Positions 47,141-58,200 of a stretch of 64,000 nt of DNA are shown here, in pieces (position 1 is the first letter of the stretch; every line of letters begins with the position of its first letter). The stretch lies in NCBI GenBank assembly GCA_033961575.1, contig CM066736.1, positions 79,322,852-79,386,851 on the forward strand, in the 5' to 3' direction. A program made the translations under genes and the position numbers. The notes below the pieces were generated by a model that was not told the DNA's origin, made no database searches, and was given only the letters and a program-made list of their open reading frames with translations. The stretch comes from Aselliscus stoliczkanus. Lineage: Eukaryota > Chordata > Mammalia > Chiroptera > Hipposideridae.

Positions 47141-48154
47141 AAATAGCTGTGAAAAATAGATGCCAATGGGAGTAAAAGCCCTTGATGGCCTGGAAAGTAC
47201 CATACACACATGAGTTATGTTTCCTTCCTTGCTGTGACTTTTTTTGCCTTCTCCTCTTAGTCTCATTTCCATTATCCATAGGGCTTTTTATTCTTGAACA
47301 TGAAAGTGAAAATTGGTTTAAAGTGCTGAACTCGCAGCTATTCTGTAATACCAGGTACCATAGTTTCCTTTCCTTACATACTACCTGAGTGTCACAAGGT
47401 CTTTAAATTGGGCATGGACCTTGGCATGAGGCACTTTGCCACAGCTGCCACTCTGACAGTCTTATTGCTCTGAACAAGAACCAGTTCCTTTGGTAAGTTA
47501 GACAATAAACTAAAAAGCAATGAATAAACAAAGAACTACAGAACTATTTAACAAAGCTAATCAAAGCTATGTTGCTTTGACCTCGTTTTCTGAACTGCAA
47601 GTAATACATGCAGACACCAAATATGTTATTTAAGGTTTGCTTTTAGAATGTCCCATCTGAATGATCTGCGAGGTCATTGGAAAAGGGATTCTACAGGAAC
47701 GTGATGTGTTACATTCATTTAGAGAAAACCACAGTTCCCAGAATGAAAACATATAGACAGAAACTCAAAGTAGAGCCTATCTTTGGCCTCAGTGATCATC
47801 CCGTTTTCTACCCCTAAACTCAGAAAGCAAATTCACTGACATCTTTCTTTATGTTAAGCACTGGGGACAGAGTAGAAAGGGAAACCCAGTCCTTGATTGG
47901 ACATCCCAATCTCGTGGAGAGGCATAAGTATCACCTAATGTCTAAAACCTTTTTTGTCTCATTATTCTCTTTTCTCATATCAATCATTTCATGGAGATTT
48001 CCCTGTAAAGTTACAGCCCCACATTGCAGTGTTAGTCTGCTATGCTTCCATTCCTAAAGCTATATTTTTCCCCCAACCATTTTACACTTTTTTTTTTTTT
48101 TAATTCCTATGGCCTCTAGATCTCAGGCTTTAGAAAACTGGGGCCTGGGGCTTA

Positions 48155-48222
48155 GCAATCCATCACCTTTTTTTCTTCTTTTTTCTTTCTTTCTTTCTTT
48201 TTTTTTTTTTTTCTTTTTTTGC
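48155..48222. repeat. pyrimidine (T/C)-rich low-complexity tract
   Basis: Long T-rich stretch with TTTC units; no coding or splice-site role apparent. Confidence 0.9.
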
Positions 48223-48272
48223 CTAGCTTCTGTAAATTTCAGTAGTTTTGTGATTTAAAATTATTAAAAGGA

Positions 48273-48378
48273 GGGCCGGCCGAGTGGCACAGTGGTTAAG
48301 AGCTGGTTTGGGAAGCCAGCAGCTCCGGTTCAGATCCTACATATGAGGGCCAGTGACACTGCCCTCAAAAAAAAAAAA
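48273..48378 (+). mobile_element. short Rhin-1-like tRNA SINE
   Basis: + strand copy, head GGGCCGGCCGAGTGGCACAG, near-consensus, ending at CACTGCCCTC and an A tail. Perfect 16-bp TSD AAAATTATTAAAAGGA at 48257-48272 and 48379-48394. Probably one of the youngest copies in the window. Confidence 0.95.
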
Positions 48379-49049
48379 AAAATTATTAAAAGGAATCATT
48401 TTTTCCTGAATTTAAAAAGAAATTGAGACTTTGACTCCTCATATACCAAGCCACTGTCGAGATGTGGGATTGTCCCCCAAAGACTTCTGGAGGAACTCTA
48501 GGTAGATGCCACTTAGAAAACATCCATGCCATTAAGGAGTAGCTTGGCCTAGCAGTGCCATTCTGAGAGGGGCCATGCCTGAGGGTGAGGTAAGCTGTGA
48601 CAGGCCGGGCCATTTCTCAAGCTTGAAAATCTAAGACCCTCCTCCCCCAGCTACCTAGTTTCCAGGGAAGACATCTGTACTTTATCCACATATTTCTTCA
48701 TTTCCCCAATCAGTTGTCAGTATCAGAACTGTCTGTGATATTAAGTCCTTTTATGAAATGAGCTCACCGGTCTGATGCTGTGACTACTGAAGGAGGAGCA
48801 TGTGGTACTGACAGGCTGTGACAGTGTGTCAGGGATGATGAGGAGATAAAGCAATGAGATTCATTGCTCTTTGGTGTCAGGAAAAACTACCTCCTATCAC
48901 ACTCTGCCTCCCTAGAACAGCAGACAGGAAGCCCTTTTCAAAAGCCCTAAACTATTTCCCCCACCAAAGGATAGTCAGGCCTAGGCCTGAAGCAAATAAA
49001 AGAGCAGACCTTTCTGGGTTTGCAGCTGAATCAAGCTCATCTCATGCCC

Positions 49050-49445
49050 AGGTCATCAACTGGGTAAAAAAGATGATTGAAAAAAAAATAATTGCCTAAA
49101 ACCAATTTACTTCCCCTGGTTCTTTGTTGACTTGAGGCCCACCATGAATCAGAAGCTTGTAGCAAATGACATTAGAGGGGTTGGCACCTTTACTCTGTTG
49201 TCTTTCTTAGTTCTTTTTCCAAAGTTTCAGGCTAGATTAAGCAGTGATTATAACCAGTGATTTAAGGTGCTCCTCAATTTTTTATCTTCATGAATTGACC
49301 CAACATTTCCTTAATGAATTAACATTAGAGGAAAATCCTCAGTGCCTTGTAGCATATGTTGATGAAATTTTTGTATCAAATGAAACAAACAGACACTTGC
49401 TTTTGAACTATGTGCTTCTCTGGGAAATAAAACAGAAGAGGAAAT
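49050..49445 (+). pseudogene. possible decayed retroelement RT fragment
   Basis: Two short stretches look faintly like retroelement pol sequence. One is a lysine-rich segment near 49054-49098. The other, about 200 nt further on, has a tyrosine-valine-aspartate-glutamate group near 49353-49364 where a reverse transcriptase would carry Y-x-D-D. Stops and frame changes lie between them, and the second catalytic aspartate is replaced by glutamate. It has no LTRs or other pol domains. Chance similarity is a real possibility; it is not functional in either case. Confidence 0.25.
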
Positions 49446-49852
49446 AGAAGGACCAGAAATGCTGATAATGTAGTAAGTAGCAAACTTACTACTGGACGGA
49501 CCCGGTCCTTGAACTAGATGGTTTTAAATAGTAGTGCTGAGTGTGGAGGCCATGACGATCCATTTCTCAGTGTCAGATGGAAGGCCGCCTCCTAGGTCTC
49601 TGCCCTGATGAACGGCAGATAGCTAGCTAGCCTCCAGTCATCACTTAGCGGTATGGCCATCGATAACCTGACACTATAATAGTGCAAACAGTTCTGTGAG
49701 GATGAAAGTGTTTTTAAAAATGGTTCAAGGAGAGAGAGCAAGGAAAATTAACCCTAAACTGTGTCTGTTTCCTGTGTTTCAGAACAGGGCTTGTAGCTGT
49801 GGTGTATGACTGGTTGTTAGTTCACTGTAATTTTCCTTTCTTCTCTTCTCAG

Positions 49853-49903
49853 GAGGGCAAGAAGACTTCATTCTTTCTTATGAACCCGTCACAAGGCAGG
49901 AAA
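49853..49903 (+). CDS. DLG2: DLG2 exon e: GQEDFILSYEPVTRQE
   Basis: 51 nt between AG 49851-49852 and GT 49904-49905 (AAAGTAAGT). The first two bases (GA) finish an Arg codon, CGA after exon b or d and AGA after exon c. Then GQEDFILSYEPVTRQE and one base (a) that gives ATA (Ile) with exon f. A second AG three nucleotides away (CAG|GAG) is not used in this frame. The segment leads into the GK domain, and the SYEPV part belongs to the strand that pairs SH3 with GK. Phe at the fifth residue (QEDF) differs from Leu as I recall it for human; a neutral change is likely. Confidence 0.95.
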
Positions 49904-50896
49904 GTAAGTTTCCCTGCATGCTTTGGTTCCTGGTTTCTAGGCCACAAAAGGTGACACCATTATAGGAGGGAAAGAGGAAAGGAGTAAGGAAAATAAACTC
50001 TGCTTAGTACTCAGATGTCCCCAGGCCAGATGCTCTCTCTTTCACCCTATCATCAAACAACTTTCCTGCTGACCACAGGCAGTGACAGCTCCCAAGAGGA
50101 TGGAGCAGCTCTCCAGATGAGTGGTTTTTAATGGGAAGGACCACGTCCAAGTCACTAAAGGGCTCCTTCTACAAGACCAATGGATAAAATTAGGAGACTG
50201 ACAAGAGCTCAGTGTTCCGGAGAGCTTTCTAGCAGACCTTTCTTAAGACACAAGCCATCTGTGGGCTGCTCTCAAAGCCTGCATTTCCTTTTCCTGCAGG
50301 CATTCATACAGACGCTAATGGCTATTGACAAAGATATTGCAAAGAAAATTCAAGCATCAGATAAGGAGTTGTACCTAATGAACCTTAGTGTTCTTCTAAC
50401 CCTGTGAAACAAAGGAAATGGGAAAACTTCAGGAAAGTACAAAGAGCATTTTGAGCTGAGAAAAAGAAATTATAAAAACATAACTTGTCGTTATTACTAA
50501 CAGTTACTTTTTAAAGTCGTTGTCTAAACAATGGCTGAACAACTGGTTTGGAATCTTTTTTCTCCTACTCAATCGGCTAAATTCAATAGTTGTTTTGACA
50601 TGGTGTAGGCATAACCTGAGAAGTAAGCAAAACCTTTCCAAATACTGCTTTTCGTTGACAGGCACTGCAGTTGCTTTTCCCTGTTAGTTAATTCCAGAAA
50701 GTAGGCACAGCGAAGATAATGAGTGTTAAACACCAATTTCCCAAGGCAGGGCTGTATGGGCAATTTATCCAATGAAGTAATGCCCTCAGCAGTTCTTACT
50801 GTTTGACAATTTCACCATAAGAATCACCCTTGCAGGACAGTTTTACAGTTGTTTCCACATCTTTCTTCTCATCTTCTTCTCCCTTTCCTTCTGCAG
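49904..50896 (+). other. DLG2: intron between exons e and f
   Basis: 993 bp of unique sequence without a recognised repeat. It ends in TTTCCTTCTGCAG, a good acceptor with a long pyrimidine tract from about 50857. Confidence 0.85.
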
Positions 50897-50998
50897 TAAA
50901 CTATACTCGGCCAGTGATTATCCTGGGCCCCATGAAGGATCGGATCAATGATGACTTGATATCTGAATTTCCTGACAAATTTGGCTCCTGTGTGCCTC
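50897..50998 (+). CDS. DLG2: DLG2 exon f: start of the GK domain
   Basis: 102 nt between AG 50895-50896 and GT 50999-51000 (CTCGTAAGT). After finishing Ile it encodes [11 protein letters not shown], then [18 protein letters not shown] and SCVP, and gives the first base of His. This is the first GK strand plus the loop that in true guanylate kinases is the P-loop GxxGxGK; here it reads GPMKDRIN, lacking the conserved glycine/lysine pattern. MAGUK GK domains accordingly do not phosphorylate GMP but bind phosphoserine/threonine peptides such as in GKAP/SAPAP, MAP1A and LGN. The sequence is identical to DLG family members at nearly every position I can recall. Confidence 0.97.
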
Positions 50999-51285
50999 GT
51001 AAGTATCATTTTTCTTTTCTCTAGAAAAAAGCTTGGCTCCTTTTGAGAGGATAAAACATGATTCAGTTCCTCCAGTAGTCTCTCCAGTGGTTCAAATACT
51101 ACCAGTTACCTATTATCCAAGCAGCTCATTTAATTTTCTCTGCCCAATGGTTTTTCTCTATCCTGTCATGTATTGTTCTCTATTTAGTGAGTATAATATG
51201 TTCTCCCAACTGACTGTGGTTTCCTAGAAGGCAGGATGAATCCTTTCCTTTGTAACTACCATGGCATTTAAAAGAGAATAGCATG

Positions 51286-51778
51286 GGGCTGGACGAGTGA
51301 CTCAGTTGGTTAAGAGTTAGCTTAAGAGTGCAAGCTCTGAGCAACAGGGTCTCCAGTTAAATTCCCACATGGGCCAGTGAGCTGCACCCAAGCCAAGCTG
51401 CCACTGATCTGCCAACAGGTGGCAGGATGGCTCAGCTGGTAAGAGCACATACTCCTAACAACAAGATTGCCTGTTTGATGGTGGGCTACATCTGCCCACA
51501 ACTAGGACTGAACTTGGCACCTTGAGTTGAGCTGCCGCCTGGATGGTTCAGTGGACAGGGCGTGTGCTCTTAACAACAAGGCTGCCAGGTTCGACTCTCG
51601 CATGGGATGGTGGCTACGCCCACCCTCAACTAAGATTGTAACGCAGCACCTTGAGTTTAGAGGCCACGAGCTGCTAACGGGCAGCCAGATGGCAACTGGT
51701 ACCCTCCATAACTAAGATTGAAGAACAACTTGGTTGGCTGGTCCCCTCCCCCAATTCTTCAATTTAAAAAAAAAAAAA
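51286..51778 (+). mobile_element. trimeric tRNA-derived SINE
   Basis: About 493 bp with three tRNA-like heads in one insertion. Module 1 starts at 51286 (GGGCTGGACGAGTGACTCAG). Module 2 starts at 51425 (GGATGGCTCAGCTGGTAAGA). Module 3 starts at 51541 (GGATGGTTCAGTGGACAGGG) with a B-box-like GGTTCGACTCTC near 51588. Modules 2 and 3 are about 116 bp apart, and both are followed by an AACTA(A/G)GA..CACCTTGAGTT spacer. The 3' end (CCCCTCCCCCAATTCTTCAA) equals that of the long Rhin-1-like form, then A tail. TSD AAGAGAATAGCAT (51272-51284) is matched in part by GAGAATAGGATCATGG at 51785. Confidence 0.85.
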
Positions 51779-52579
51779 GAGAGAGAGAATAGGATCATGG
51801 TAAGAATGTTCTTATAGGTTGATTGAAATGCCACTGAAGCATCTTTTTTCGCAATAAGAAAGATCAGGAAAAAAGACATAGATTAAAATCATCTCAATAT
51901 GACTAGGGCTATGTGTCAATCCAAACACAAAATAGCATTTCCCCTGTTTTCATAGTCCAAGTGTTAGGAGGATGAAGACAAAAAGACAAATAAAACTTCA
52001 ATCTATCCTCTAGGCCATTACAAACTTGAATCTACTTTCTTGTCATTATAGACCATTGTCAGGTCTCCTGGCCTCTCTGAGTACAGCCCTGTCAAGTTCT
52101 ATCTGTTCCTCCTCCTTCCACTCTACCATACTTTTCCCACTCACCCACCTCCATCTCTCTTCCCACTGTGTCACATGAAAATGCATAGAGGCCTTCTGTA
52201 TAAACAAACCATCAGAAAATTTTAATTTATTACTGAGCTCTTAAATCTAATCCCAATAAATATTCCTTTCTCACTCTACATTTTTTAAGCTCTATGCTTT
52301 GAAGTGTCTGTGATATTTCAGTACTGCAAATGTCACCTGGAATATATAAGAATAGCAGAAATCGCATGTATGTGCAGTACATGCACAGAAAGGAATGGAT
52401 GATGGCTATATCTCATGCAGCATTCCCAGCAAGGGCTCTGGGAAGAGACCCTGTATTGAACACATCCTGAGAAAGGCTAGATAGAAATGATCAAATCAAA
52501 CCCTAGTCCATTCATAGCAACTTCCAGTTCCTCCACTTTTGAAAGGAAAAAAAAAAAGGCAATCCTTAAGCATCATTTC

Positions 52580-53180
52580 CATTTCCCTCTCCACCTTGCA
52601 CACCCTTTCTCTTTTTTTAATCAATAGCACTATTTTATGATACATGTTCATTGTATAAAACTTGGAAAATGCTAAAACGAAAGTTAAACAAAAAAATAAA
52701 AAATAAAGAGAACTCCACACAGTACCCAGAGATAACATCACATCACTGTAATATTTTCTTAGATTATCATTTTTTTCTTTCTATATATGTTTTTTTCTCC
52801 TGTGATTGAGTACATATTAAATATACAGTGTCTTTTTGCTTAACATTATTTAAAATTTTATGTAAATATTTTAAATGATTATTATGTCATAATTAGTCAT
52901 TCCTCCTCTCAGGGTATTTTGAGTTTTCTTTACTTTTCACTCTTATGAATTATAATTAAATTGTAACTATGTGTTATAATTAGTTTATAATTTATAAACT
53001 AATATAATTGAACATCTTTAAGGATAAAATTTTATATAAGTTTTGATCATGTTTTAAGATGGATTCCTAGAAACAGAGTATCTGAGTCAAAGATTAGAAG
53101 TATAGTAACATTTTTTTATTTATATTGATAGATTGTTTGCCCTTCTCTTACTAAGAAGTTTAGCCATCTCTAGCCATGAT
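52580..53180 (-). mobile_element. old L1 fragment (reverse)
   Basis: + strand text such as TTGTATAAAACTTGGAAAAT, then GTGTCTTTTTGCTTAACATT and GATGGATTCCTAGAAACAGA follows the antisense of an old L1 3' region. Strongly diverged, boundaries approximate. Confidence 0.55.
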
Positions 53181-53839
53181 TAAAGTTTAGTCCGGCCTTA
53201 ACTGGTGATCTCATTTGACATCTGTTAAAGTCCCTGAATATGTTTAAACTGTATGTCCATTTTTTTTTCCTGGTTACATGACACATTGTCTTACTTCTTT
53301 GCTTGTGCCGTAATCTTTTATTATGTGCTGGACATTGTGATGCTACATTAGGAGTCTGGATTGTCTTACCTTCCTTTATAAAATATTAAGGTTTTGTTCT
53401 GGCAAGTAATAATCTACTGACAGATCAGCTTCTTCCAGTAATGACTTGGTTTTAGACTTTGCAAAGATGTGTCCGGAGTAAGTCTAGAATAATATTCCTA
53501 TTTGTGGCCTTTCTGGGGCCACTGTATGACCTCTAGACTCTCCAGTTAGAAACGGAAGTGGAGTGAATGTAATTCCCCTCCTGTGTTTCTCTTGTCAAGA
53601 ATGATAGCCCAGTACTGCCTGTTGTCTGATGCTGAAAACAGTGGTTCCATGTATTTTGTCTAGTATTATAGTTGTTTACAGTGGGAGGCTAAGACTGACA
53701 TCTGTTACTATGCCATCGTCCTTCATATAATGTATTTTTATATATCTATGTTGATGGTGTGATGGGAGGGGAGCAAGATAAAGGAAGTTTATAAGTATAA
53801 GTGCATGACCTTAATTTTATTATTTTTTGTTTTACAAAG

Positions 53840-54012
53840 ATACTACAAGGCCAAAGCGTGACTACGAGGTAGATGGCAGAGACTATCACTTTGTCATTTC
53901 CAGAGAACAAATGGAGAAAGATATCCAAGAGCACAAATTTATAGAAGCCGGCCAGTACAACGACAACTTGTATGGAACCAGTGTGCAGTCTGTGAGATTT
54001 GTAGCAGAAAGG
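53840..54012 (+). CDS. DLG2: DLG2 exon g: GK-domain core
   Basis: 173 nt between AG 53838-53839 and GT 54013-54014 (AGGGTATGT). Two bases complete His, then 57 residues: [20 protein letters not shown], a helix with [20 protein letters not shown], and [17 protein letters not shown]. It ends in phase 0. This is the GMP-binding-like subdomain: [15 protein letters not shown] is the peptide-binding face of MAGUK GK domains, and the Arg/Tyr pair is known in family structures to contact phospho-ligands. It is full length for this exon with no frame disruption. Confidence 0.97.
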
Positions 54013-54745
54013 GTATGTTCACCAACCGTTTTACACCTCCCCTGAAGAAGGGTCCCAGGTGACAAGATGCATTTTTTTGGTTGTTTCTCTTTCCTAATTA
54101 CAGTTGTAAATTTTGATTAAAGATTCCTTTTAAGACCTCTAAGCAGAGGATCACTTCAGAGCATGGTCATTCATCTTTGATCTAATCTAAATAAAATATG
54201 CCAACTGACGTGAGGGGTGAGGGGAGGAGCATAAACCTAAAGACAATTAACAGTTTAAAGTTTAGGAAGATCCACGTTGTCCTTGACTCACTTATCTTTG
54301 GCTCCAGTGGGGAAGCTTCATTACCCTTGGTTGTTTAGAATAAGATCCTCAGTTCTTTTTGTTAGCAGGAGTTACTTCTTATCTCCCTGAAAACTTGAGA
54401 TCCTCCTGATGGAGGGTACGTAGGTGGAGAAGACTGCCTAGCCTGCTGCTGGTGGAAATTCCAACTTAAAGGTGTGGAGATGCTGCGATTCCCTTCCTGC
54501 TGATAATTTCAAAGGAATGGAAAATGGGAGACTGTTCTAGAGAGAACAGGAGAGGAAGGCACTTGAGTGTGGCTTTAAGATCTACCTATAGAGACATCCT
54601 AACCTGTGAACAGATGATTACTTTCATAGAAGGAAAAAAGAATTAAGAGCCAGTCACATTTGTTATATCATTAGTATTTGTTGGGTCGATTTAATTTGAC
54701 ACAACCTTTTTTTCCCCTTTTGATATACTGGTAAAAAACAATTTT

Positions 54746-55146
54746 TTTTTTTAAAGAATTTTTTTTTTTTAAGTTGGGGAATTGGGGGAGGGGAATAGAC
54801 AAGTTGCTGTCCGTTTGTTCTTCAGTCTAGTTGTGGAGGACGTCACTTCACTGGCCCATGTTGGTATTATCATTGCACTCTTCCCGAGTGAGGCAGATCG
54901 GTTGCCGGCCTCTGGAAAGCCATTCACAGCGGCTCTTGGCAGCTCACTCAGGCTGCCAGCCACTCACTGTAGTCTATGGCAGCGCACTGCAGCAGGGGCT
55001 GCAGCCTACACAGTCGCCAGGACTCACGCAGCCCAGCTCCAAATGGAGCTGTTGTTCACCATCTTAGCTGTAGAGACCATTGGGATCCGACCTGGGGCGC
55101 TAGTGTCCCAAGCCAGCTATTAACCAACGTGCCACTCGGCCGGCCC
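54746..55146 (-). mobile_element. long Rhin-1-like tRNA SINE
   Basis: Minus-strand long form of about 400 bp. It has a left A/T-rich tail, AAGTTGGGGAATTGGGGGAG, the reversed central body, and a GGGCCGGCCGAGTGG head at 55132-55146. The short-form end motif around 55075 is missing its quasi-palindrome (GAGACCATTGGGATCCGACC), a local deletion. TSD AAAAACAATTTT against AAAAACAAATTT around 54735 and 55147. Confidence 0.9.
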
Positions 55147-55989
55147 AAAAACAAATTTAAATGAGAAATTTTAATATCTATCTGAGAATACACTAAGAAG
55201 TTGCATCTATTTTCTTCTCTCTCAAAAGTTAGGTTCTATGAGCTATGTCATACTGTTTATAATCAATTTGCTGGATAATTGCAGCTATTCTTCTCTTTGA
55301 GCATGTAGATATGACCTTGGTTAACTTAAGTGTTCTGGTTGGTGAATAATCAAACAGTATTTAGAGGTTTTATGTATTTGCTGCACCTCATAGATACCAA
55401 ACTTAGAATTTGTTGCTTAGGTGATAAAAACTTGAACCATCTTAGTGTGTCTTTCCTATAAGAGCTCAAGTATTGATGGATTCTGTTTCTTTTCACTTGG
55501 ATATTATAGATGAGTTTTTATCCCCAGTATTGATTTAAGACTGTTCCTATCTGCATAATATGCTTTTTTTTCTTCTTGTGTAAAAGTTCTTCTAGCATCA
55601 GGGTAATGAGGCCATTTCTCTGCAGGAGGTAGAATATGATGAGTGGCAAATGTCTCTACTTTTCTGGAAATACTTAGTAAAGCAGCTCCTTGTTCTGAGC
55701 ACTCATTGCAGTAGAAGCCAAGTTAAATGAGGTGTGCTATAATGTAATAGGGTTTTTATTTTTAACAAACAATTTACATACCCCATGCAAGCCTCTCAGC
55801 ATTGAAGATATAATACTTCAGATAACTCTTTTTGTGTCCATCCTCTGCTAGACTGAGCATATCGAGGGCAGGATGCATATAAGCACTCACTAATATTTGT
55901 GGAATTGTTCTAAATTCACACAATTACCATTCCTCCACATTAACATCGGGCAGGGTAAGACAACGAGGTGTTTGTTTATTCCAACCAAC

Positions 55990-56120
55990 AATCCTGTCAG
56001 CGTATAAGACTTGGGTTTCAGTCTTCCTAGCACTGAGACTTTGGGTAAGTTAGTTAATATTTCTAAGTCTTAGTCTCTTCTTGTATAAAATGCAATTGAT
56101 AATATCCACCTCATAGATTT
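55990..56120 (+). repeat. MIR-like fragment
   Basis: ACTTGGGTTTCAGTCTTCCT, then ACTTTGGGTAAGTTAGTTAA, TATTTCTAAGTCTTAGTCTC and TTGTATAAAATGCAATTGAT follow the sense MIR core. Confidence 0.65.
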
Positions 56121-56498
56121 CAGAATGTCTTCTTGACAGTGGTCTTCAAAGATGGTTTATGAGTTCCTGAGTCTCACATTACACCTGTCTCCATCTATTT
56201 CTTTGTGCAGAGCATCAGGTATTTGTTTAAGAAAACAAAGTTAACTGAGACAACACGTATGAAATGTCTATTCCAATGGCAGACACTTAGTAAAAGGGTG
56301 CTAAATATGAGTGATGCCAAGCATTCGGTGATGACTTATATGGCAGCTTTCATTTATGCTTTGCCGGGATCCTATTAGGACCTGAGAAATCCATTATCCC
56401 TTATCTTTTCCTAAAGCACACTTACATTATTTCTAGGGGGCATTGGATTATGACCACTGTTTCTGGATTAACTCCATGTTTTTCCTCTCTTTTACCAG

Positions 56499-56608
56499 GG
56501 CAAACACTGTATACTTGATGTATCGGGAAATGCCATCAAGCGGCTACAAGTTGCCCAGCTCTACCCCATTGCAATCTTCATTAAGCCTAAGTCCCTGGAG
56601 CCCCTGAT
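56499..56608 (+). CDS. DLG2: DLG2 exon h: GK-domain continuation
   Basis: 110 nt between AG 56497-56498 and GT 56609-56610 (GATGTAAGT). It encodes 36 residues starting [20 protein letters not shown], then [16 protein letters not shown], plus AT, the first two bases of the Met codon that the next, out-of-window exon completes. The IFIKPKS strand and LYPIA are GK core; the known continuation in PSD-93 begins EMNKRLTEEQ, not seen here. The VAQLYPIA and SLEPL residues separate DLG2 from DLG1 (IAQLYPIS and SMENI). Confidence 0.97.
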
Positions 56609-57479
56609 GTAAGTGGGGACCCCTGGAGGCCTTGGCCAGCTTCCTATTCCACAAGACCCAGCACATTATTAACAGCTCTTTCTTACACATGCTTACAAAT
56701 GGGAAATGTCACCACTGATTTTTTTAAGCATACCCCTTTTGTATTCAAGTTTATTTTGAGCCACTAGAGACATGTCAGTAATTCCTTAAAATGTCTTCAC
56801 TAATGTTTCTTGACTTTCATTTTCACTTCACAAGTTATTTTGTCTGTGTGAGTGATTTTGTTCTGTTTCATTGTTTTGAAGGTAGGTTGATTTAGTTTGG
56901 TTTGGTTGTTCGGTTTGGTTTTTCAAATGATAGGTAACATCATCTTTGAATTGTCTCTTACTTCTGAGAGCAGTTCCATGGGTAAATCTTTTTAAATGTG
57001 TGGGTTTATATAGAGAAAGCAGACAATATTTTAGACTCTTTTCATTGGTATTTTACTTTGTTCTATCATAGAATTCTTACATTCCTTAATTCAAACCTCA
57101 TGTAGATAGACCACTATCCTTAATAGGGAGTTTTCTTCGTGGCTTGGCAGCAAAACATCTATAACCTTAATCAATAGCTCTGTGCCTGCACACATTTATG
57201 AATACAAAAAGAAAAAAATGCACAACTAGGAGGTTTTTATTCTTTTTATTTTTCAGAGGACTTGTACAATAGCTTCCTTCAAAAATCAGTAAACAAATCA
57301 GTAAAAAAAAAACAAAGATATTCATGATCTGCCTATGAAGTTCCATATTTTCTGCAGCAATTTGATAGAGAGTGTTGGCTTTGCTTTACAGACAGCTCTC
57401 ATATGAAAGGGAAGCCTCGTTAACCATGCAGGCTGCAGAGCAAAGAAACTCAGATCAGGAACTTGAAAATTAGTCAGGC

Positions 57480-57590
57480 TAGGTTTGGCTCTTTGCTTTG
57501 CCATTGATGAGTTGTGTGCCCTTGGGCAAGTGGCTTGACCTCTATAAGATTTAGTTCCTCACCTCTAAACTAGACACATTAAAAATAATA
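57480..57590 (+). repeat. MIR-like fragment
   Basis: GATGAGTTGTGTGCCCTTGG, then GCAAGTGGCTTGACCTCTAT and TTAGTTCCTCACCTCTAAAC follow the sense MIR core. The L1 begins within about 40 bases. Confidence 0.65.
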
Positions 57591-58200
57591 TGTCCCACAC
57601 TCAATGAACAGAAACACTAAAAGAACTTAAAGAGGAGGCCACGTCAAGTCTGGTAGGAGGGGCAGAGACGAGAGAGGGCGAGCCCTGTGAGGGAAGCCCC
57701 AGCTGTGGGAAGTTTGTCTGGTTGGGGGAGAGACCCTCCGGTCACACACCAAGCTCACCAGCCCAGAGTTCCTTTGCCAGGAAGAGGAGTTCTAAGATAG
57801 CCGGCAGTAAATTAGTGAGGACTCTCTTTGCTCACCTCGGTGAGGCTAAGAGTGGCTAGAGAATCAATGGCACCAGGGCACCGGCTTGCTCGCCAGTGAG
57901 CACTTACCTGGTTCCTGTTGGAGGGAGTAGCTGTGAGAGCCGAGCCCAGGAGCCTGCAGAGACAGACTGAACTGAGCACCTTTGGTACAAAAGCTGGAGG
58001 TTCTTGGACTGTTATTCCCGTGGTGTGGAGCCTGCACGCGAGTGATGTAGGGAGGACGCCATTTTGTCGGGCTTGGGCCCTCCCACAGAGGATCAGGTCC
58101 GAAATCTGAGACCACATTGGTCTGGTGGAATAGGCGCAGAAGTGCATGTGGGCGAGCATGCGGCCTTAGATCCCCATCCTCCCCCGGCTTATACTGCATT

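Larger units (their letters stand above)
41728..49852 (+). other. DLG2: intron between exons d and e (8.1 kb)
   Basis: Holds five young SINEs (42787, 43097, 44699, 46279, 48273), an L2 relic (44160-44500), MIR traces, a CA microsatellite, a T-rich tract, and a possible decayed retroelement fragment near 49050-49445. About 41730-42770 and 49450-49850 show only unique intronic sequence. Confidence 0.8.
50999..53839 (+). other. DLG2: intron between exons f and g
   Basis: 2.84 kb. It holds the trimeric tRNA SINE (51286-51778), an old minus-strand L1 fragment (52580-53180), and otherwise unique AT-rich sequence (51800-52560 and 53200-53830). It ends in a T-rich acceptor, TTTTGTTTTACAAAG. Confidence 0.85.
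54013..56498 (+). other. DLG2: intron between exons g and h
   Basis: 2.49 kb. It holds one long minus-strand SINE (54746-55146) and a MIR trace near 56000-56120. The rest is unique. It ends in TCTCTTTTACCAG. Confidence 0.85.

Noticed and set aside
15967..51778. tRNA genes suggested by tRNA-like heads
   Set aside because: Each lies in a SINE with TSD and A tail, and the heads do not fold to full tRNAs with intact anticodon stems by eye.
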